Shown here piece by piece: positions 32,643-43,925 of a stretch of DNA of 64,000 bases. The position numbers were made by a program, and so were the translations under genes. How positions within the stretch are numbered: position 1 is the first letter of the stretch; each line of letters opens with the position of its first letter. This DNA is from Teratosphaeria epicoccoides. Taxonomy: Eukaryota > Ascomycota > Dothideomycetes > Mycosphaerellales > Teratosphaeriaceae. The notes beneath the pieces are model-generated. The model did no database searches, was not told the DNA's origin, and saw only the letters and a program-made list of their open reading frames with translations. Location of the stretch: contig JADDMT010000053.1 in assembly GCA_021401465.1 (NCBI GenBank), positions 1-64,000 on the forward strand. Reading direction: 5' to 3'.

Positions 32643-33728
32643 TCAACCCATCCTCCTCCCCACCTCCTCCCCATTCAAAAACTGCCCCACACACTCCGCC
32701 TGCTCCTGATACCACCGGTTCATCTGCCACACACTCACATAACCCATGTGCGGACTCATCACCACCTCCCCTTTCCACTCCCCCGACCGCCTCCACTCAC
32801 TCTCCCTCGGCAAAGGCTCCTCATCAAACACGTCCAAACAAGCACCCCTGATCCTGCCCTCCTTCAACACCTGAATCAGCGCAGCTTCATCAACCAGCGG
32901 ACCCCGAGACGTATTGACAATAACCGCACTCCGCTTCATCATCCCCAGTTCCTCCGCCCCCACGATCCCTCTCGTCCTCTCACTCAACACCACATGCAAA
33001 CTCAGCACATCACTCTCCCCAAACAGCTCCTCTCTCCCCACCACCCTCACCACCCCCCTCCCCAGCCCCGCCGCCTCCGTCGCTTCATCCGCCTTCGCCT
33101 GCGACAAGTTCTCACTCCAAGCCACAACCTTCATTCCCCACGCCGAAATCCCCACCTTCGCCATGCCGAGCCCCAATTTCCCCAACCCCAGCACCCCCAA
33201 CGTCTTTCCCGAGATATGCGAGATCAGACCCCCCTGCCAGTACTCCGGATCACTTCTCAATGCACAGTCGTCCTTCGGCACCCGCGACAGGAGAGCAAGG
33301 AGTTGCGCGTACGCAACTTGAATGACGGTGCTGTGGCCTGGAGCCGGGGGCCTTTCGCCTAGGGATTCGAGGTCGTGGAGTTGTGAGGGGTCGGTGGGGG
33401 TGTCGCCTTTGGTTCCGGTGACGATGATGCCGAGTTGCTTGGCGGCGATCAGGTCGATGGAGGCGTTGCGGGTTCCGGCGTTGAGCAATAATCTCAAATT
33501 GGGTAGACGTTCCAGTAATGCGCCGGGGAAGGCCGTGCGTTCGCGCATGCTCGAGATGATGGGATAAGGTTCTAGTCTTTTGACCTGGGCATCGAGATGT
33601 TCGGCTGTGTTCAACGTCTCTGAAAATTCTACGACTCGGACATTCGGGATCTTGGAGAAGTGCTTCGTCGCCACGTCTGCATAGTCGTCCAGGACCGCGA
33701 TGGCGGTGGGCGGTGATGAGGAGGCCAT
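32643..33728 (-). CDS. D-isomer-specific 2-hydroxyacid dehydrogenase, NAD(P)-dependent
   Basis: A single 361-residue exon starts MASSSPPTAIAVLDDYADVA. The flanking catalytic fold is followed by a Rossmann motif LGVLGLGKLGLGMAK near residues 172-186. The catalytic Arg lies in VNTSRGPLVDEAAL, the Glu in CLDVFDEEPLP and the His in VMSPHMGYVSVWQM. All three active-site positions of the family are present. It reduces 2-keto acids to D-2-hydroxy acids or the reverse; the exact substrate cannot be told. A loop of about 30 residues (TKGDTPTDPSQLHDLESL) precedes the cofactor domain. The length is normal for the fungal group. It is the usual soluble cytosolic type, with no targeting signal. Confidence 0.92.
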   Translation of the reverse strand: MASSSPPTAIAVLDDYADVATKHFSKIPNVRVVEFSETLNTAEHLDAQVKRLEPYPIISSMRERTAFPGALLERLPNLRLLLNAGTRNASIDLIAAKQLGIIVTGTKGDTPTDPSQLHDLESLGERPPAPGHSTVIQVAYAQLLALLSRVPKDDCALRSDPEYWQGGLISHISGKTLGVLGLGKLGLGMAKVGISAWGMKVVAWSENLSQAKADEATEAAGLGRGVVRVVGREELFGESDVLSLHVVLSERTRGIVGAEELGMMKRSAVIVNTSRGPLVDEAALIQVLKEGRIRGACLDVFDEEPLPRESEWRRSGEWKGEVVMSPHMGYVSVWQMNRWYQEQAECVGQFLNGEEVGRRMG

Positions 33729-35106
33729 AATGTCAAGATCAATGACCTATGCTCCGCCGGATCCAAAATCTCAAGTCCGGTCTAGTGATGTAGCCACACA
33801 GTCTTCAAACGAGATCCTGGATTCGGGGAGAGAGTCATGTCGATGTTAATACCTAGTTTAATGTCCCAATCATCTAAGCTCGCACTTTATGTGGGGCAAA
33901 ATAAATACCCTGCATCGGCATCTTTCGTGGACATCTCACGCAGCTTCCAATGCAGAGGACGTGCGGTCTGCCATGGTATCGATCAGGTCAAGCGTACGCT
34001 GATGCTGGCAGAAAGATGACCCCGGATCACCCCCAATCCAACATGAAGGATCCCGCACAGGGGGCCGTAACGGCTTCACAAGATGATGCCGTGGTCAAAG
34101 ACCGTCCGGAGCATGGAAACGCTCACACCACCCAAGATCGCAAGACGAGGCAAGTCTAGAGAACTTCGCCGGTCGAATGCAACGAAGCTCATCATTTCTG
34201 ATTTCTTCGAAGGCGAAGGACTTCAAGAAAAAGGCCAGTGCCACAATAGCAATTGATTTCGGGTCACGATCTTGCCGCCATGATGACAATGAAACCCTGT
34301 ACTACAACATGACTGTCCCACTTGGTCTCCAGAGAGAGAGGGAGAGAGGGAGAGACAACGAACCCCGATTGCTGTGTATGAGCCAGACACCCCCACGACC
34401 GGCGCGCTAATCAACCTCGCACACAGCCAGCCCCGTACAAGACCATTTCTCATCCACAGCGACAGTGTACACACCGTCGTTATCTCTGCAAGCCACACGC
34501 CAGCAAGCGATGCCCCCTCATCCCCAAAGCGAGAAGACAGACGGGGAGGGCAACTTCCGCCCATTTCAGTACCGCACGAACACTTCCCAGAAACGTCGGC
34601 CATGCCCTCCTCCATGCAGGTGAGGACGAACACTCACTGTCCTTCGCGCACAAATCCCCGCACCATGTCGTGTCTTCTTCATCAGTGCGTGTGTCGCTTC
34701 CCTGCATGCGCAGCAGAGAGGCGTGACGTGCCCCTCACCACGGCTCGAGTCTTTCAGCGATGAAGCAGATGGTGGGAACAAGTCGAGGATCATGCGTACC
34801 GTCCATTAAGCCGCCTGACATATAGCAAGTATGACGAAGCAGATGTGTACGCCCTGAAGAGAGCGAGTGACTGGAGAGCAGAGGACTTTGTTTCCTCTCC
34901 GCCTCGGTGGCGAGCAGGTTTCGTCGGCGGAGAAGGACGCATCTGGTGGTGATGCATGATACAACGCTCCTATCCGTACCCACGCGGCTGAAATTCCGAA
35001 GCGGCTACACCCAAATAGGTATCAGATGTTTCAGCATGCGAAAGACCACGCCTCACGGAAGCAGCCAGAAATCAGCAGCAACAACACCACTTCCGCCGAC
35101 TCAACC
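33729..35106. other. Intergenic region with a GA-rich tract
   Basis: The region holds the promoter of the dehydrogenase (minus) and the 3' flank of the Ell1-like gene. A purine tract of GAGAGAGGGAGAGAGGGAGA type lies at about 34330-34355. Open frames here overlap on both strands and show no domain. Confidence 0.4.
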
Positions 35107-37464
35107 TCACTCCTCCCCATGCTCCCTCCGACTCGCAACCGCAATCTCCCTCTTCATTTGCTCCAGCCTCCGATGCATAGCCCACAACCTCTCCCTCTCC
35201 TCCGCACTCACGAGATCCCCCTTCGCCTGCTTCGCCGCCAAATCATCATGCATCTTCGCATACGCCGGATAATACACCATGAACTTCTCCGCCACCGAGA
35301 TGCCCTGCGTAAACGTAATCGTCTCCAGCACGCTGTTCTCGCTACTGCTGGAAGTCGTATCCGGAGAAGTACGCGCAGTGCTGGTCTGAGGCATGTGGCT
35401 GTTGTGGTCGTAGTGAGGTGGTGACGTATCCGTCTTGCGATGCTTGGCAGGCTTCTGGGCAGCTTGAGAAGGAGGCTCCTCTGCTTTGCGCTTCACGCCG
35501 CCCTCGGCTTTACGCGCGACACCGTTTGTGAGCGGCGCCCGCGTGTTTGCGCTGCTGCTGGCAGCAAGCTTCTTCTTCGTCGAAACATCCTCACTGTGCT
35601 TCTTATCGCTTTCTGAGGACGCCGAGCTCGTCACAGTATCGTGTCGCTTTCTACCGGTTCCATTCGTGATACCGAGTCCGACTGGCGTAAGGGCACCCTG
35701 CTTATTCCGCTGCATGCCCACAGCTGTCCGATCAGACACGTCAGAGGCCAGACGGGGCCGCGCGGCACCAAGCGGAGAGGGCACGTTCGGTCTGCTGGCC
35801 TTCTGCGGGCTGCGCTGAATCTTATGCTGGGAATTGGGTGCTGAAAGACCATTGGTCGTGCGCGGGGTGACCTTGCCCGCAGCAGCAGCAGGTTTGGCAG
35901 ACTTGCTCGCAAGTGAAGCAATAGATCTAGCCGGATCAGGGTTCGCGCGAGCCTTTGCGGCATTCTTGACGGGCGTCTTACGCGCGTTTGAAGCTCCATC
36001 ACTGCTGTTTGGCGAAGTCGAGCTGCCGGAGCTTCGCTGGGCCTCTGCACCTGAACGAGACTTGTCGAGGCTGATTCTGGAGTCCACGCGCGTGATTTCA
36101 TCCTTGAGCTCACCTTCCTCTCCACTCTCGTCATCTGAGCTGTGCACGATCTCTGCAGACTTGATCTTCGGATTCTCCTTCTTCGCCGTTTGTTTCTTGC
36201 CAGCCCTGGCAGCTTTTCGCTCCGACGCTGCAGCCTCCCGAGCGGCTGCCCGCTCCTTCCGTTTCTGCTCCTTTACCGCCACCTCTGCCCGCTTCTTCGG
36301 ATCTTTCGACAGCAGACGTTTCATAACGTCGCCCTTTGAGCTTGCCAATCGTGGCGTCGAGGCGCCTACCCGAGGGGTGTTCACAGCGCTGACGCCCTTA
36401 CTGTCTGACTCGCCTGGCATTGGGCTGGATGCATGCATTGGTGTCAGGCCTCTCTGTCCCTGATTTACACCGAGTCTCGACAACACAAGGCCCTTTCCTC
36501 TATCTTCCTTCGGCAGCAATTGCTGCCAAATCTTCTCCTCCTTTCCAATCCGCTGCCTATCAAACGCCCTGACAGCGTTGTCGATGGCAGATTGCCGATT
36601 CTTTTCCATCGTGTATCCGAAGCTCCAAACATCCAAATCTTTGTACGCTCTATCAATAAGCTTCCAAGTCCCGTCCTCTCCCTGTCTCGCTATCTTTGGC
36701 AATATTTTCTCGATATCGTCCTTTGGTATATGCGTCTTCTGCACGATATGGCTCGCAGATGTTGGTGCGATGGCAAGCAAATGAAGAACAGGAGTGCGAA
36801 GAGCTCGCGATCTCACTTCAGTCTCATTGAGCGGATTGGAGGTTTGTGCTCGTGGTGCTGAACCGCCAGCAAGCGCTGCACCGCCCAAATCAGTGCCAAG
36901 TATTGATCTTCGACTCTTCTTTGCAGCTTCGAAGCGGGTCTTGGGTGTCGGTAGGACTGCGTTGACGATGTTGGTGTGGTTCGCTTGCTTCTCCTGCTCG
37001 ATCGAGGCCAGACTGCTTTTGAGTGCTGCCAGAGCTGCCACATCTGAACCGGCCCTTTCGTCCCTCAGCTTGTCATCATGTGACTTCAGCTCCGCTCGGT
37101 GGCTGACCAGGCCAGCGAATGTGAGGTCGGCCAGTGAGCCTGCCACGGTTGAGGCATAGAGCTCATTCCGAAAGGCGTCCGGTGCGAGACTCAAGTCAAT
37201 GGTTCGCCCGCCCACCCGAAGTTTCTAGATCACCGTCAGTATCTGCACCGCCATGCGTGGAGGACATATCACGCCTACGGGCATGGTTCCAGTGACCAGC
37301 TGTAGTCCATCCTTGACCTGGGCCGCCTTCCTGAAGTCCTGCACCTGGCTGTCGCTGAGCTCCAACAGCAGAGCCGAAGCAGCGCCCTTCTTCAAACCAG
37401 AACCCTCATTGCTGACTCCGTGCAGCGTGATCCCGCCAGCCGGTACAGCCGCAGACATCGCCAT
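35107..37464 (-). CDS. ELL1: RNA polymerase II elongation factor ELL-like protein
   Basis: Exon 1 is 37464-37279 and exon 2 is 37224-35107, separated by a 54 bp intron (GTAGGC, ACTGAC, CTAG). The joined frame is 768 codons and reads LQLVTGTMP then KLRVGGRTIDLSLA across the splice. The N-terminal ELL domain begins GGITLHGVSNEG. The winged-helix part, about residues 195-275, has LRTPVLHLLAIAPTSASHIV and GEDGTWKLIDRAYKDLDVWS. Residues 300-690 are a long disordered Lys/Ser/Ala-rich stretch. The last 60 (MVYYPAYAKMHDDL, RLWAMHRRLEQMKREI) look like the occludin/ELL tail. ELL proteins suppress pausing by RNA polymerase II with EAF partners (family knowledge). Without the intron the start would be misplaced at 37215. 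Confidence 0.85.
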
Positions 37465-38634
37465 GGTGTACTCGCGGAGTGGCTATGGTGAGGCTTTCGC
37501 ACCCGGTGTCGGAGTCGTTCTCAAAGAAGCCATAAGCTTGCTCGCAAAACTGGTACCACGCAAAACTGTGACGATGAGCATGGGTCACGGGGAGCGCATG
37601 ACATCCGATACTCACCAGTGTCTCTGGAATGTTTGCTCGACCACGGTGATCGGCAACAGCAATGCGGGCACGGGATGTCATGCAGCAGAGGAACAAAACA
37701 GCATGTTGCTATTGTCGCAGACCGTCTCGACGGGAGGTCAGTCACACAGGCGTATGACGGTGGTGAAATGCACGAGAGAAAAGCAGGAATCACACGCAGA
37801 CCAAGACACCAGCAGCACGTACGTCGGTCGAGGTAGCAATCTGACGCTAACACGAATGCTCGGGTGCTCAGGCGATCCATAGGCGGAGTTACATGTAGAC
37901 CAATAGAGTGCAGCTGCAGCCCGCCGCAGCCCACGCCCCGATTGGTTGGCGCGCCATCAGTGTCACGAACGACGCGCTTCACCAGCTACCCCTCGCCTTC
38001 ACGAGCGCACGTCCGCTCCTGCCTGCACTGCTCTCCGTATACATACTCACTTGGTCTCCTCGTACCTCCTAACATGGAGTCGAGACCGACTTGATCATCT
38101 GCGCGAGCACCCGTCGTACGGCGACGTGCCGAAGCGGGAAGGAACCGACGGCGGGGGACTTGAGTCCCTCGGTCCATAACTATCCATCCCTGAAAGTCAA
38201 GCCAAGCCTTTCGCAGACTGCATCCAGCGCGTGGGATGTGGGAAGCGTTCTGCCTGAGCGGGACTTGAGTCATTTGATCCGAGAGCTGCAGCCCAATGCT
38301 CTGGACGGTCCATCGCCCGGCGTTCTAGAGTGCCACGGCGCCGCGGATGATGCACCCTGCCGGCCAAAAGAAGCTTAGTCGCCGAGAGCGCTGCTGCAGG
38401 TCACCGCTCAGCGGGGAAGATCCCGTGTCGACGTGCCGCCCGTCGCGCGCTCAAGGTGCTTGGCGGTACTCGGCTGTGCAGGTGGGTGCCTTGAACAGAA
38501 TGTGCGCGTACATTCATCAACTGTTCTTTGTCGCACTATCAGTGCTTTCTATATCTACACTCGACGCCCTTCGCAGCCTTGCACGCCATGCTGAACGCTC
38601 TACACCGAATCAGCCGCTCGCAAGCATGAACCAA
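37465..38634. other. Intergenic region
   Basis: This 1.17 kb region lies between the Ell1-like promoter and the end of the arrestin gene. Short frames exist on both strands but none has conserved-looking sequence or splice structure. I see nothing definite. Confidence 0.4.
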
Positions 38635-40299
38635 TCATCGTATGCCCCTCATCGCCTCAACATGCAACCAGGGCGCAGCAAAGTCTCTCGCAACCGGCAG
38701 ACTCATGTGCCTTGCCTGTGTCGGCAAAACGTCATACCCTGGCGGCGCGTCATCTCCAGAGACAGGCGCCTGACTGCCAATCCTGCTGCGACGCACGAAA
38801 ACCTCCGAAGTTGCCCGGATCGTGCGGGGTGCAAAGAGATAGTCCGAAGCGACTTCCTCGTCCTCGTCCAAAGCCGTTGAGTCGCGAGGCGATAGAGCGT
38901 CCGCCGTCCTGCCCTCCGAACTGACCTGAATCGGGACCTTGAGATTCATACTGGGTCCTAGGCTATTGAGATTCAGTTCTAGCTTGAGCTGGTAGATGCG
39001 GCTGCTGAGGCAAGAGTGAAATGTGGGCACGAAGGCCTTGCTCGTGGGTAATGAGATCGGAATTAAAAGTCTGGCGGTATAGTAGAGTTTGCCATTGTAT
39101 GCTGCACTCGGAGCCGGCACCTCGCCCGTGGTGCGAGGCGTCGACACTGTCGAACAAGCAGAGTCGCGGCGTTCTATTGAGCTTGCCTTCGATGGGTCGC
39201 ACTTAGTCCATTCCACATTGACCATGCACCGGGACGAGAGGGTGAGCTGTTCACTGTGACAGCTCTGCGACATGTCCAGTATGTAGTTCTCTTTCCTGGG
39301 GATATTCTGTCTCGCGCTGCAGGCGAAGAATGTGCAGATTTTGAGCTTACTGCTGAGCGTGCTTAAACGGGGTGGCTGCGAAGACTCTTCGAACGGATCG
39401 AAACGCAGCATCACGGTTGCCATTGTCGAAGCTCGAGTTTCCGGATCAGAGAGTCGCATGTGCAATGATTGAGGTTGAGCGGCCTCCATGGTCAAGGTTC
39501 CGAGTTGGCCTTTCAGCACTCCCTTCCGGATGTTCTTCTCCTTGCGTAGAACATATTCACTGCCTTCGCCACCGACATCCAGTGGTGGCAGTTCGGACGT
39601 CGCTGGGATGACTCGGAGCCTCCTTGCCCTTGACGTTAATATGATCTTGCTTGGCTCCTCGTCGTCGTGATACTTCACCCTCGAGATTCTGCAGAATATG
39701 CCATACCGTATGGAGGCCATATCTGGGGTCATGTCATCCAAGGCATCATTGGCATTGGCGGGATCTCGGTCTCCCAAGGTGGGCGGCAGACAAAGGTGCG
39801 CGTCTCTTACTGTTTCATTCGAGACCGTGTGACGGCAGACCCGGGGTAAGAGCTGCTGCGGTATGACGAAGACAAATGGAAAATCGTATGTCTGTCCAGC
39901 TCTGAGAATGCCATCCACTGGATATCTTGCTGCGAGGCCAGGCTGCTGAAGCTTTAGGAACTGATGGAATGCTTGTGATCGTCCAGAGACCGCTGCCGCA
40001 GTCGTGAGCCTCTCTACATACGTGCGTGAGGTTCCGACGAATTCGATGGCAACCTCGTCAAAACGCGTGTCAGTCGGTGGCGTAATGGAGACCGAGCCTT
40101 CGACGCAGTCGTTCGTTGTCCACGTCTTTCTGCGGCTTGCGAGGTTGATTTTGACGTCGATATCTTGCAGGCCCACAAGCCTCCTCAATCTTGAAGGCAT
40201 TGCAGACACTTTCTCGCCGCTGCTGGGGCGAGTTGAAGAGTGCGACATGGTTTTCGCAGCGGACTCTGCTTCCGCCCGCCAGGAGGGGTACTTAGGCAC
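38635..40299 (-). CDS. Alpha-arrestin (arrestin-related trafficking adaptor)
   Basis: This is a single exon of 554 residues. The arrestin N domain spans about residues 45-260 (INLASRRKTWTTNDCVEGSV, DEVAIEFVGTSRTYVERL, AGQTYDFPFVFVIPQQLLP), and the C domain about 290-470 (YNGKLYYTARLLIPISLP, SRIYQLKLELNLNSLG). A PPxY motif, APPGYD near residue 520, would bind WW domains of an Rsp5/Nedd4 ubiquitin ligase. Such adaptors direct ubiquitination and endocytosis of plasma-membrane transporters (family knowledge). The cargo is unknown. The start at 40299 is the first ATG; a Met at residue 18 (MSHSSTRPSS) is an alternative. Confidence 0.85.
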   Translation of the reverse strand: MPKYPSWRAEAESAAKTMSHSSTRPSSGEKVSAMPSRLRRLVGLQDIDVKINLASRRKTWTTNDCVEGSVSITPPTDTRFDEVAIEFVGTSRTYVERLTTAAAVSGRSQAFHQFLKLQQPGLAARYPVDGILRAGQTYDFPFVFVIPQQLLPRVCRHTVSNETVRDAHLCLPPTLGDRDPANANDALDDMTPDMASIRYGIFCRISRVKYHDDEEPSKIILTSRARRLRVIPATSELPPLDVGGEGSEYVLRKEKNIRKGVLKGQLGTLTMEAAQPQSLHMRLSDPETRASTMATVMLRFDPFEESSQPPRLSTLSSKLKICTFFACSARQNIPRKENYILDMSQSCHSEQLTLSSRCMVNVEWTKCDPSKASSIERRDSACSTVSTPRTTGEVPAPSAAYNGKLYYTARLLIPISLPTSKAFVPTFHSCLSSRIYQLKLELNLNSLGPSMNLKVPIQVSSEGRTADALSPRDSTALDEDEEVASDYLFAPRTIRATSEVFVRRSRIGSQAPVSGDDAPPGYDVLPTQARHMSLPVARDFAAPWLHVEAMRGIR

Positions 40300-41171
40300 A
40301 AAGCAAACGCCGAGCCACTGAGTGACAAGTTTCCAGGTTGCTGCTGTTTGCAGATTATTGTCCCACGACGGACGAGCCTTGGTCAGCTGTCAGATGCTGG
40401 GCGCACGTGCGAACCTATTAGCGCGATCTGCAAAGCTTGGCTCACATCTTCCGCCCGCCGCCCGGAGCGGAATAAATACCTACTCCCGTCTATCAGCAGA
40501 TTGATGACAAGGTACCTCAGGGCGGGACTTTTCTCTGATGCTCATCTGGACACTGCAATTCTTACAGATGCGCTGTGGACCATGCACTTGTTTCCCGCCT
40601 GTTTCAGCCATTTCTCGTCCGCTACTTTCGCTCGTGCACCAGCACATCTGCCATGTCAACTGCAGCACGCGCTGAGAAGTGGAGAAGCGCCACACATCCG
40701 CGTCAGATCCTGCGCTGTGCCCAGAAAGGCATTCGAGTCCACGAAACAAACGTGGAAAGGAAGAATTGGCTAGCGCGTTGCCCTTCCGATCGTTTGGTTA
40801 GTCATAAGCCGCCCGTACGTCAAGAGCGGCCGCCCCCAATGATACGGTACATGTGGACGCTACTGCGGTATACAGTTTCGCAATGCAGCTTGCGCCCACG
40901 TGGAGCACTACAGGCAGCATCGAGACATGGCGATGGCCGGACGAATGCATCCTAGGTACGCGCGGCTGCCCGGAAGTCGCTGGTGGGCAATAATGATACC
41001 ATGAACATGTCGGAGTAAATGCTCTCGACAAGGTATAGTTTGCACATCAAACGACGCCCATGGAGTGAGCGAAGCTTTTTACTGAAAGCTACTAGCTGAA
41101 AGCTTAGGCTGCTGTGTTCAGCAAGGTCTTCGCAATGCAAGCTGAAGCGTACTCATTCCTCACACCAACTC
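40300..41171. other. Intergenic region
   Basis: This 872 bp region is bounded by the arrestin start and the STB6-like stop. No ORF with domain signal or exon structure was found. Confidence 0.4.
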
Positions 41172-43925
41172 TCACATCATCGCACACTTCCCGCCCCTCC
41201 CTCCCGTACCAACACTCCTCTCCAATTCACCCACCCTATCCTCAACTCTACTGACACCCTTCCGAAAGTCCCCGACGCCAGCCTCCACGTCCTCGATCCG
41301 ACTCTTCAGCCCGTCGACCTCATACTGCAACTTGCTCCCCAGCGTCTCAATCTCCTTCACGCCCTCCTCCAACCTCTCCCTCTGCTCCCTCAGCACAGCA
41401 TGCGAGTGCGCCGCCATGCCATTCACGTACTCGACTTTCGGTCGATGCAGATCCTCCAGCCTCTGCTCGTCGTCTGTGACTTTAGCTAGGAGAGCATCGA
41501 GGATCTGGAGCTGCTGTCTTGTCCAGGGGTATGTGGAGGCGCGGAGGTGATTGAGGGACGCGAGGATGCGCTTGGCTACTTTTGCTGCCAGATCTAGGTC
41601 CGCGAGTTCGGCAAACGGGTCATCGTAGCTGGCATCCTTCTCACCAATGTCTTCGGTGGGTGAATTCCACGTGAGCACGCTTTCCTCCGCGAGGCTGAAA
41701 CTCAGATGTCGGGGGTAGGACTCATCAGTCTTTTCCTCCAGCCTGGCAAGAATCCATTGACTGAAAGATGCCGTCCGTCTGAGGATGGTAGGGACTGGTG
41801 CCTCAGTCTCTGGTCCGGTAGGTAGGACTTCGTTCAAGTCAATGCCGTTGTAGATCGACCCGGCTATCGAGGGCTCCGCGGTCACAGTTTCGCCCGTTGT
41901 AGAGGCCCCTTGGTCGGAGTCAGCGCCTCCGCGGTATGGAGGCGCCAAACTCTCTTTCGACATCCCAATACTCGCCGTGTAAGCGGCACTCTTTGGACTC
42001 GGGTCTAGATTCTCGCTCGACTGCGCGTTGGCATCTCGGCGGTGCTCGGGTGTGTCAGGCGCCACAAGCGTGATGCGCTCTTCCGCCTGCTCCGCTAGAG
42101 TCGTAGCATCAATTCGGCCCGCTGCGCCCTCCTGACTGCGCTGTTGCATTGTCTCTGCGATATTCGGTGATCGCGGGCTCGAGGGGCTGTTGGTGGGCGA
42201 GCTCTGAGCTCTTCCAAACAGCGGACGTTCCTTTGGGCTTGCTTCTTCTACAGGTGTGATGGGACTGTCATTGTCCACGCTCGCGTGCTGTCGCTGGTGG
42301 ATCTTTAGTCCAACCGCACCTTTGAACTTTCCCAGTCCAGTCTTTGCCTCATTCTTCAGCCCGGTCGCACGTCTAAATACGCCGAAGTGGCTGTCGTCTT
42401 CCGAGTCTGTCTCACTTCCAGCCTTGCCGGTATAAAGATCTATACTCTGCCTACCGGGCTCCGCTGATACGCCTTCCACTACGCTCTTCCGTGTCGTCCA
42501 TTGAAAGCCACCATGGTCATCTGGCTTGAAGACTAGGCCTTCGTTGAGCGCACCCTTACTCCCATGCCTTTGTCTATGCAGATCTTCTTTGCGGCTTATA
42601 CTTTCTGGAACATTCTGTCTCCTTGTCTTCTTGAGCGGCTTTCCCAACCATAGCCATTTGGGTCTGTCGCCATAGAGTAGCTGCACGAACCTATCGATCT
42701 CGCATGTCTCTATGTCGGCGATGCCTGCTTTGTCTCTGCGACCGACGACGTCCAACATCATCTCGCCTCCCTTACCACTGAGCTCGGCGGCGGTGTTCTT
42801 CAATACCTTCGGCATTGTCCAGCCTTCGTGTTCAGCGGCTTTCTGAGTCGCCTTGTGCAACCTAGTCAGCGTCGGCCGGTCAAGCCTCCTCGTCCTGGCG
42901 ATCCGCTGCGATTTCTGAAAGTGCCCGATGCCTCGTTTGGTGGCTTCGACATCGAATGCATCTTTCGCCACTGGTGCACCAACAGCATGTAGTCGATTGC
43001 GTGCGCCCATAAGGAGACCAAGTAATCCAGCTACAGTGGTCGGTCCAAGGATCCCATCGTGAGGCTCCGCATTAAAGTACTCGCTTCCAATCTCCACCCA
43101 CCAGTCTTTCGTAGCTCTTTCTGTGACATCGCACAGCAGCCCATCAGCGTAGTCGATTTCCAGCTTATCAAAAAGCATTAGTGCCGACTGGCACAATTTC
43201 ACTAGTTCAATGACGGACTTGTAGATGTCATTCTTTTCACTTGTTCGATAAAGCTGGTGGAACTTCGCAATTGTTGCGCCGACCGGCGGTGTCATCGCAA
43301 GACCTATCCTGCCGGAGCAGCCTAGACGTTTGAGGTTCTCGTTCACGAAAAAATCAAATCGATGTTTCCTTAGATCGCCATCAGGTACCGGTATCACCGT
43401 GAGACTGGACGGGAAGCCCGAAAGATTGGTGACCATGAGAATGCCAAGAGGCGTTTGTCGCCTTCGTGCATGAAATTGATTGAGAGCCTTGAAGTAGACC
43501 CGCAGCCGCGGACTCCATGTTCGCTCGTCTGTTGGCACTGAAAGAACGCCAACGATGACAGTGTGACTTGGATCGCCGGTGTATGTGGTAATGACGAAAG
43601 TCGGATGCGTCCTCGACGTGGTCCATTGCTCGACAACATAACATTCATAACCATGTAGCTCGGTCCTTCGTTCCAAAACGACAGTTGAAGCATCTTCCTC
43701 CAAGTAGCGGAAAGCCACGGGATCAGTCAGAACAAATCGCTGGTGGCCTGGCTTGGCTGCAAGGTCCTGTGCGTGATCCTGTGGTTCTTCAGGCCTGGTG
43801 TCCAGGTCGACAAGGAGGCTGTTCTTGCGAGCTGCTGGTATAACGGTGTTGGAGGGTCGGCGCCTGGAGTTTGACGGTCGGGAACTGCGCGGACTTTGAT
43901 CGCTGACTGGCGGTTCAGCGGCCAT
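41172..43925 (-). CDS. STB6-like protein with C-terminal CaaX box
   Basis: This is one exon of 917 residues. The conserved N-terminal part (residues about 60-240: RFVLTDPVAFRYLEEDAST, ELHGYECYVVEQWTTSR, SPRLRVYFKALNQFHARRR) matches the domain of yeast Stb6/Stb2, which interact with the Sin3 corepressor. The middle (ILGPTTVAGLLGLLMGARNR, YGDRPKWLWLGKPLKKTRR) is conserved-looking. Residues about 450-720 are disordered. A coiled coil lies near 830-905 (LQYEVDGLKSRIEDVEAGVG). The protein ends GGRGGKCAMM-stop, a C-a-a-X box with X = Met that fits farnesylation, together with upstream basic residues. This points to membrane attachment rather than a purely nuclear role; that is inference. Confidence 0.8.
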   Translation of the reverse strand: MAAEPPVSDQSPRSSRPSNSRRRPSNTVIPAARKNSLLVDLDTRPEEPQDHAQDLAAKPGHQRFVLTDPVAFRYLEEDASTVVLERRTELHGYECYVVEQWTTSRTHPTFVITTYTGDPSHTVIVGVLSVPTDERTWSPRLRVYFKALNQFHARRRQTPLGILMVTNLSGFPSSLTVIPVPDGDLRKHRFDFFVNENLKRLGCSGRIGLAMTPPVGATIAKFHQLYRTSEKNDIYKSVIELVKLCQSALMLFDKLEIDYADGLLCDVTERATKDWWVEIGSEYFNAEPHDGILGPTTVAGLLGLLMGARNRLHAVGAPVAKDAFDVEATKRGIGHFQKSQRIARTRRLDRPTLTRLHKATQKAAEHEGWTMPKVLKNTAAELSGKGGEMMLDVVGRRDKAGIADIETCEIDRFVQLLYGDRPKWLWLGKPLKKTRRQNVPESISRKEDLHRQRHGSKGALNEGLVFKPDDHGGFQWTTRKSVVEGVSAEPGRQSIDLYTGKAGSETDSEDDSHFGVFRRATGLKNEAKTGLGKFKGAVGLKIHQRQHASVDNDSPITPVEEASPKERPLFGRAQSSPTNSPSSPRSPNIAETMQQRSQEGAAGRIDATTLAEQAEERITLVAPDTPEHRRDANAQSSENLDPSPKSAAYTASIGMSKESLAPPYRGGADSDQGASTTGETVTAEPSIAGSIYNGIDLNEVLPTGPETEAPVPTILRRTASFSQWILARLEEKTDESYPRHLSFSLAEESVLTWNSPTEDIGEKDASYDDPFAELADLDLAAKVAKRILASLNHLRASTYPWTRQQLQILDALLAKVTDDEQRLEDLHRPKVEYVNGMAAHSHAVLREQRERLEEGVKEIETLGSKLQYEVDGLKSRIEDVEAGVGDFRKGVSRVEDRVGELERSVGTGGRGGKCAMM

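Noticed and set aside
35834..36463. 209-codon plus-strand frame
   Set aside because: It is the antisense shadow of the Lys/Ala-rich disordered region of the Ell1-like gene.
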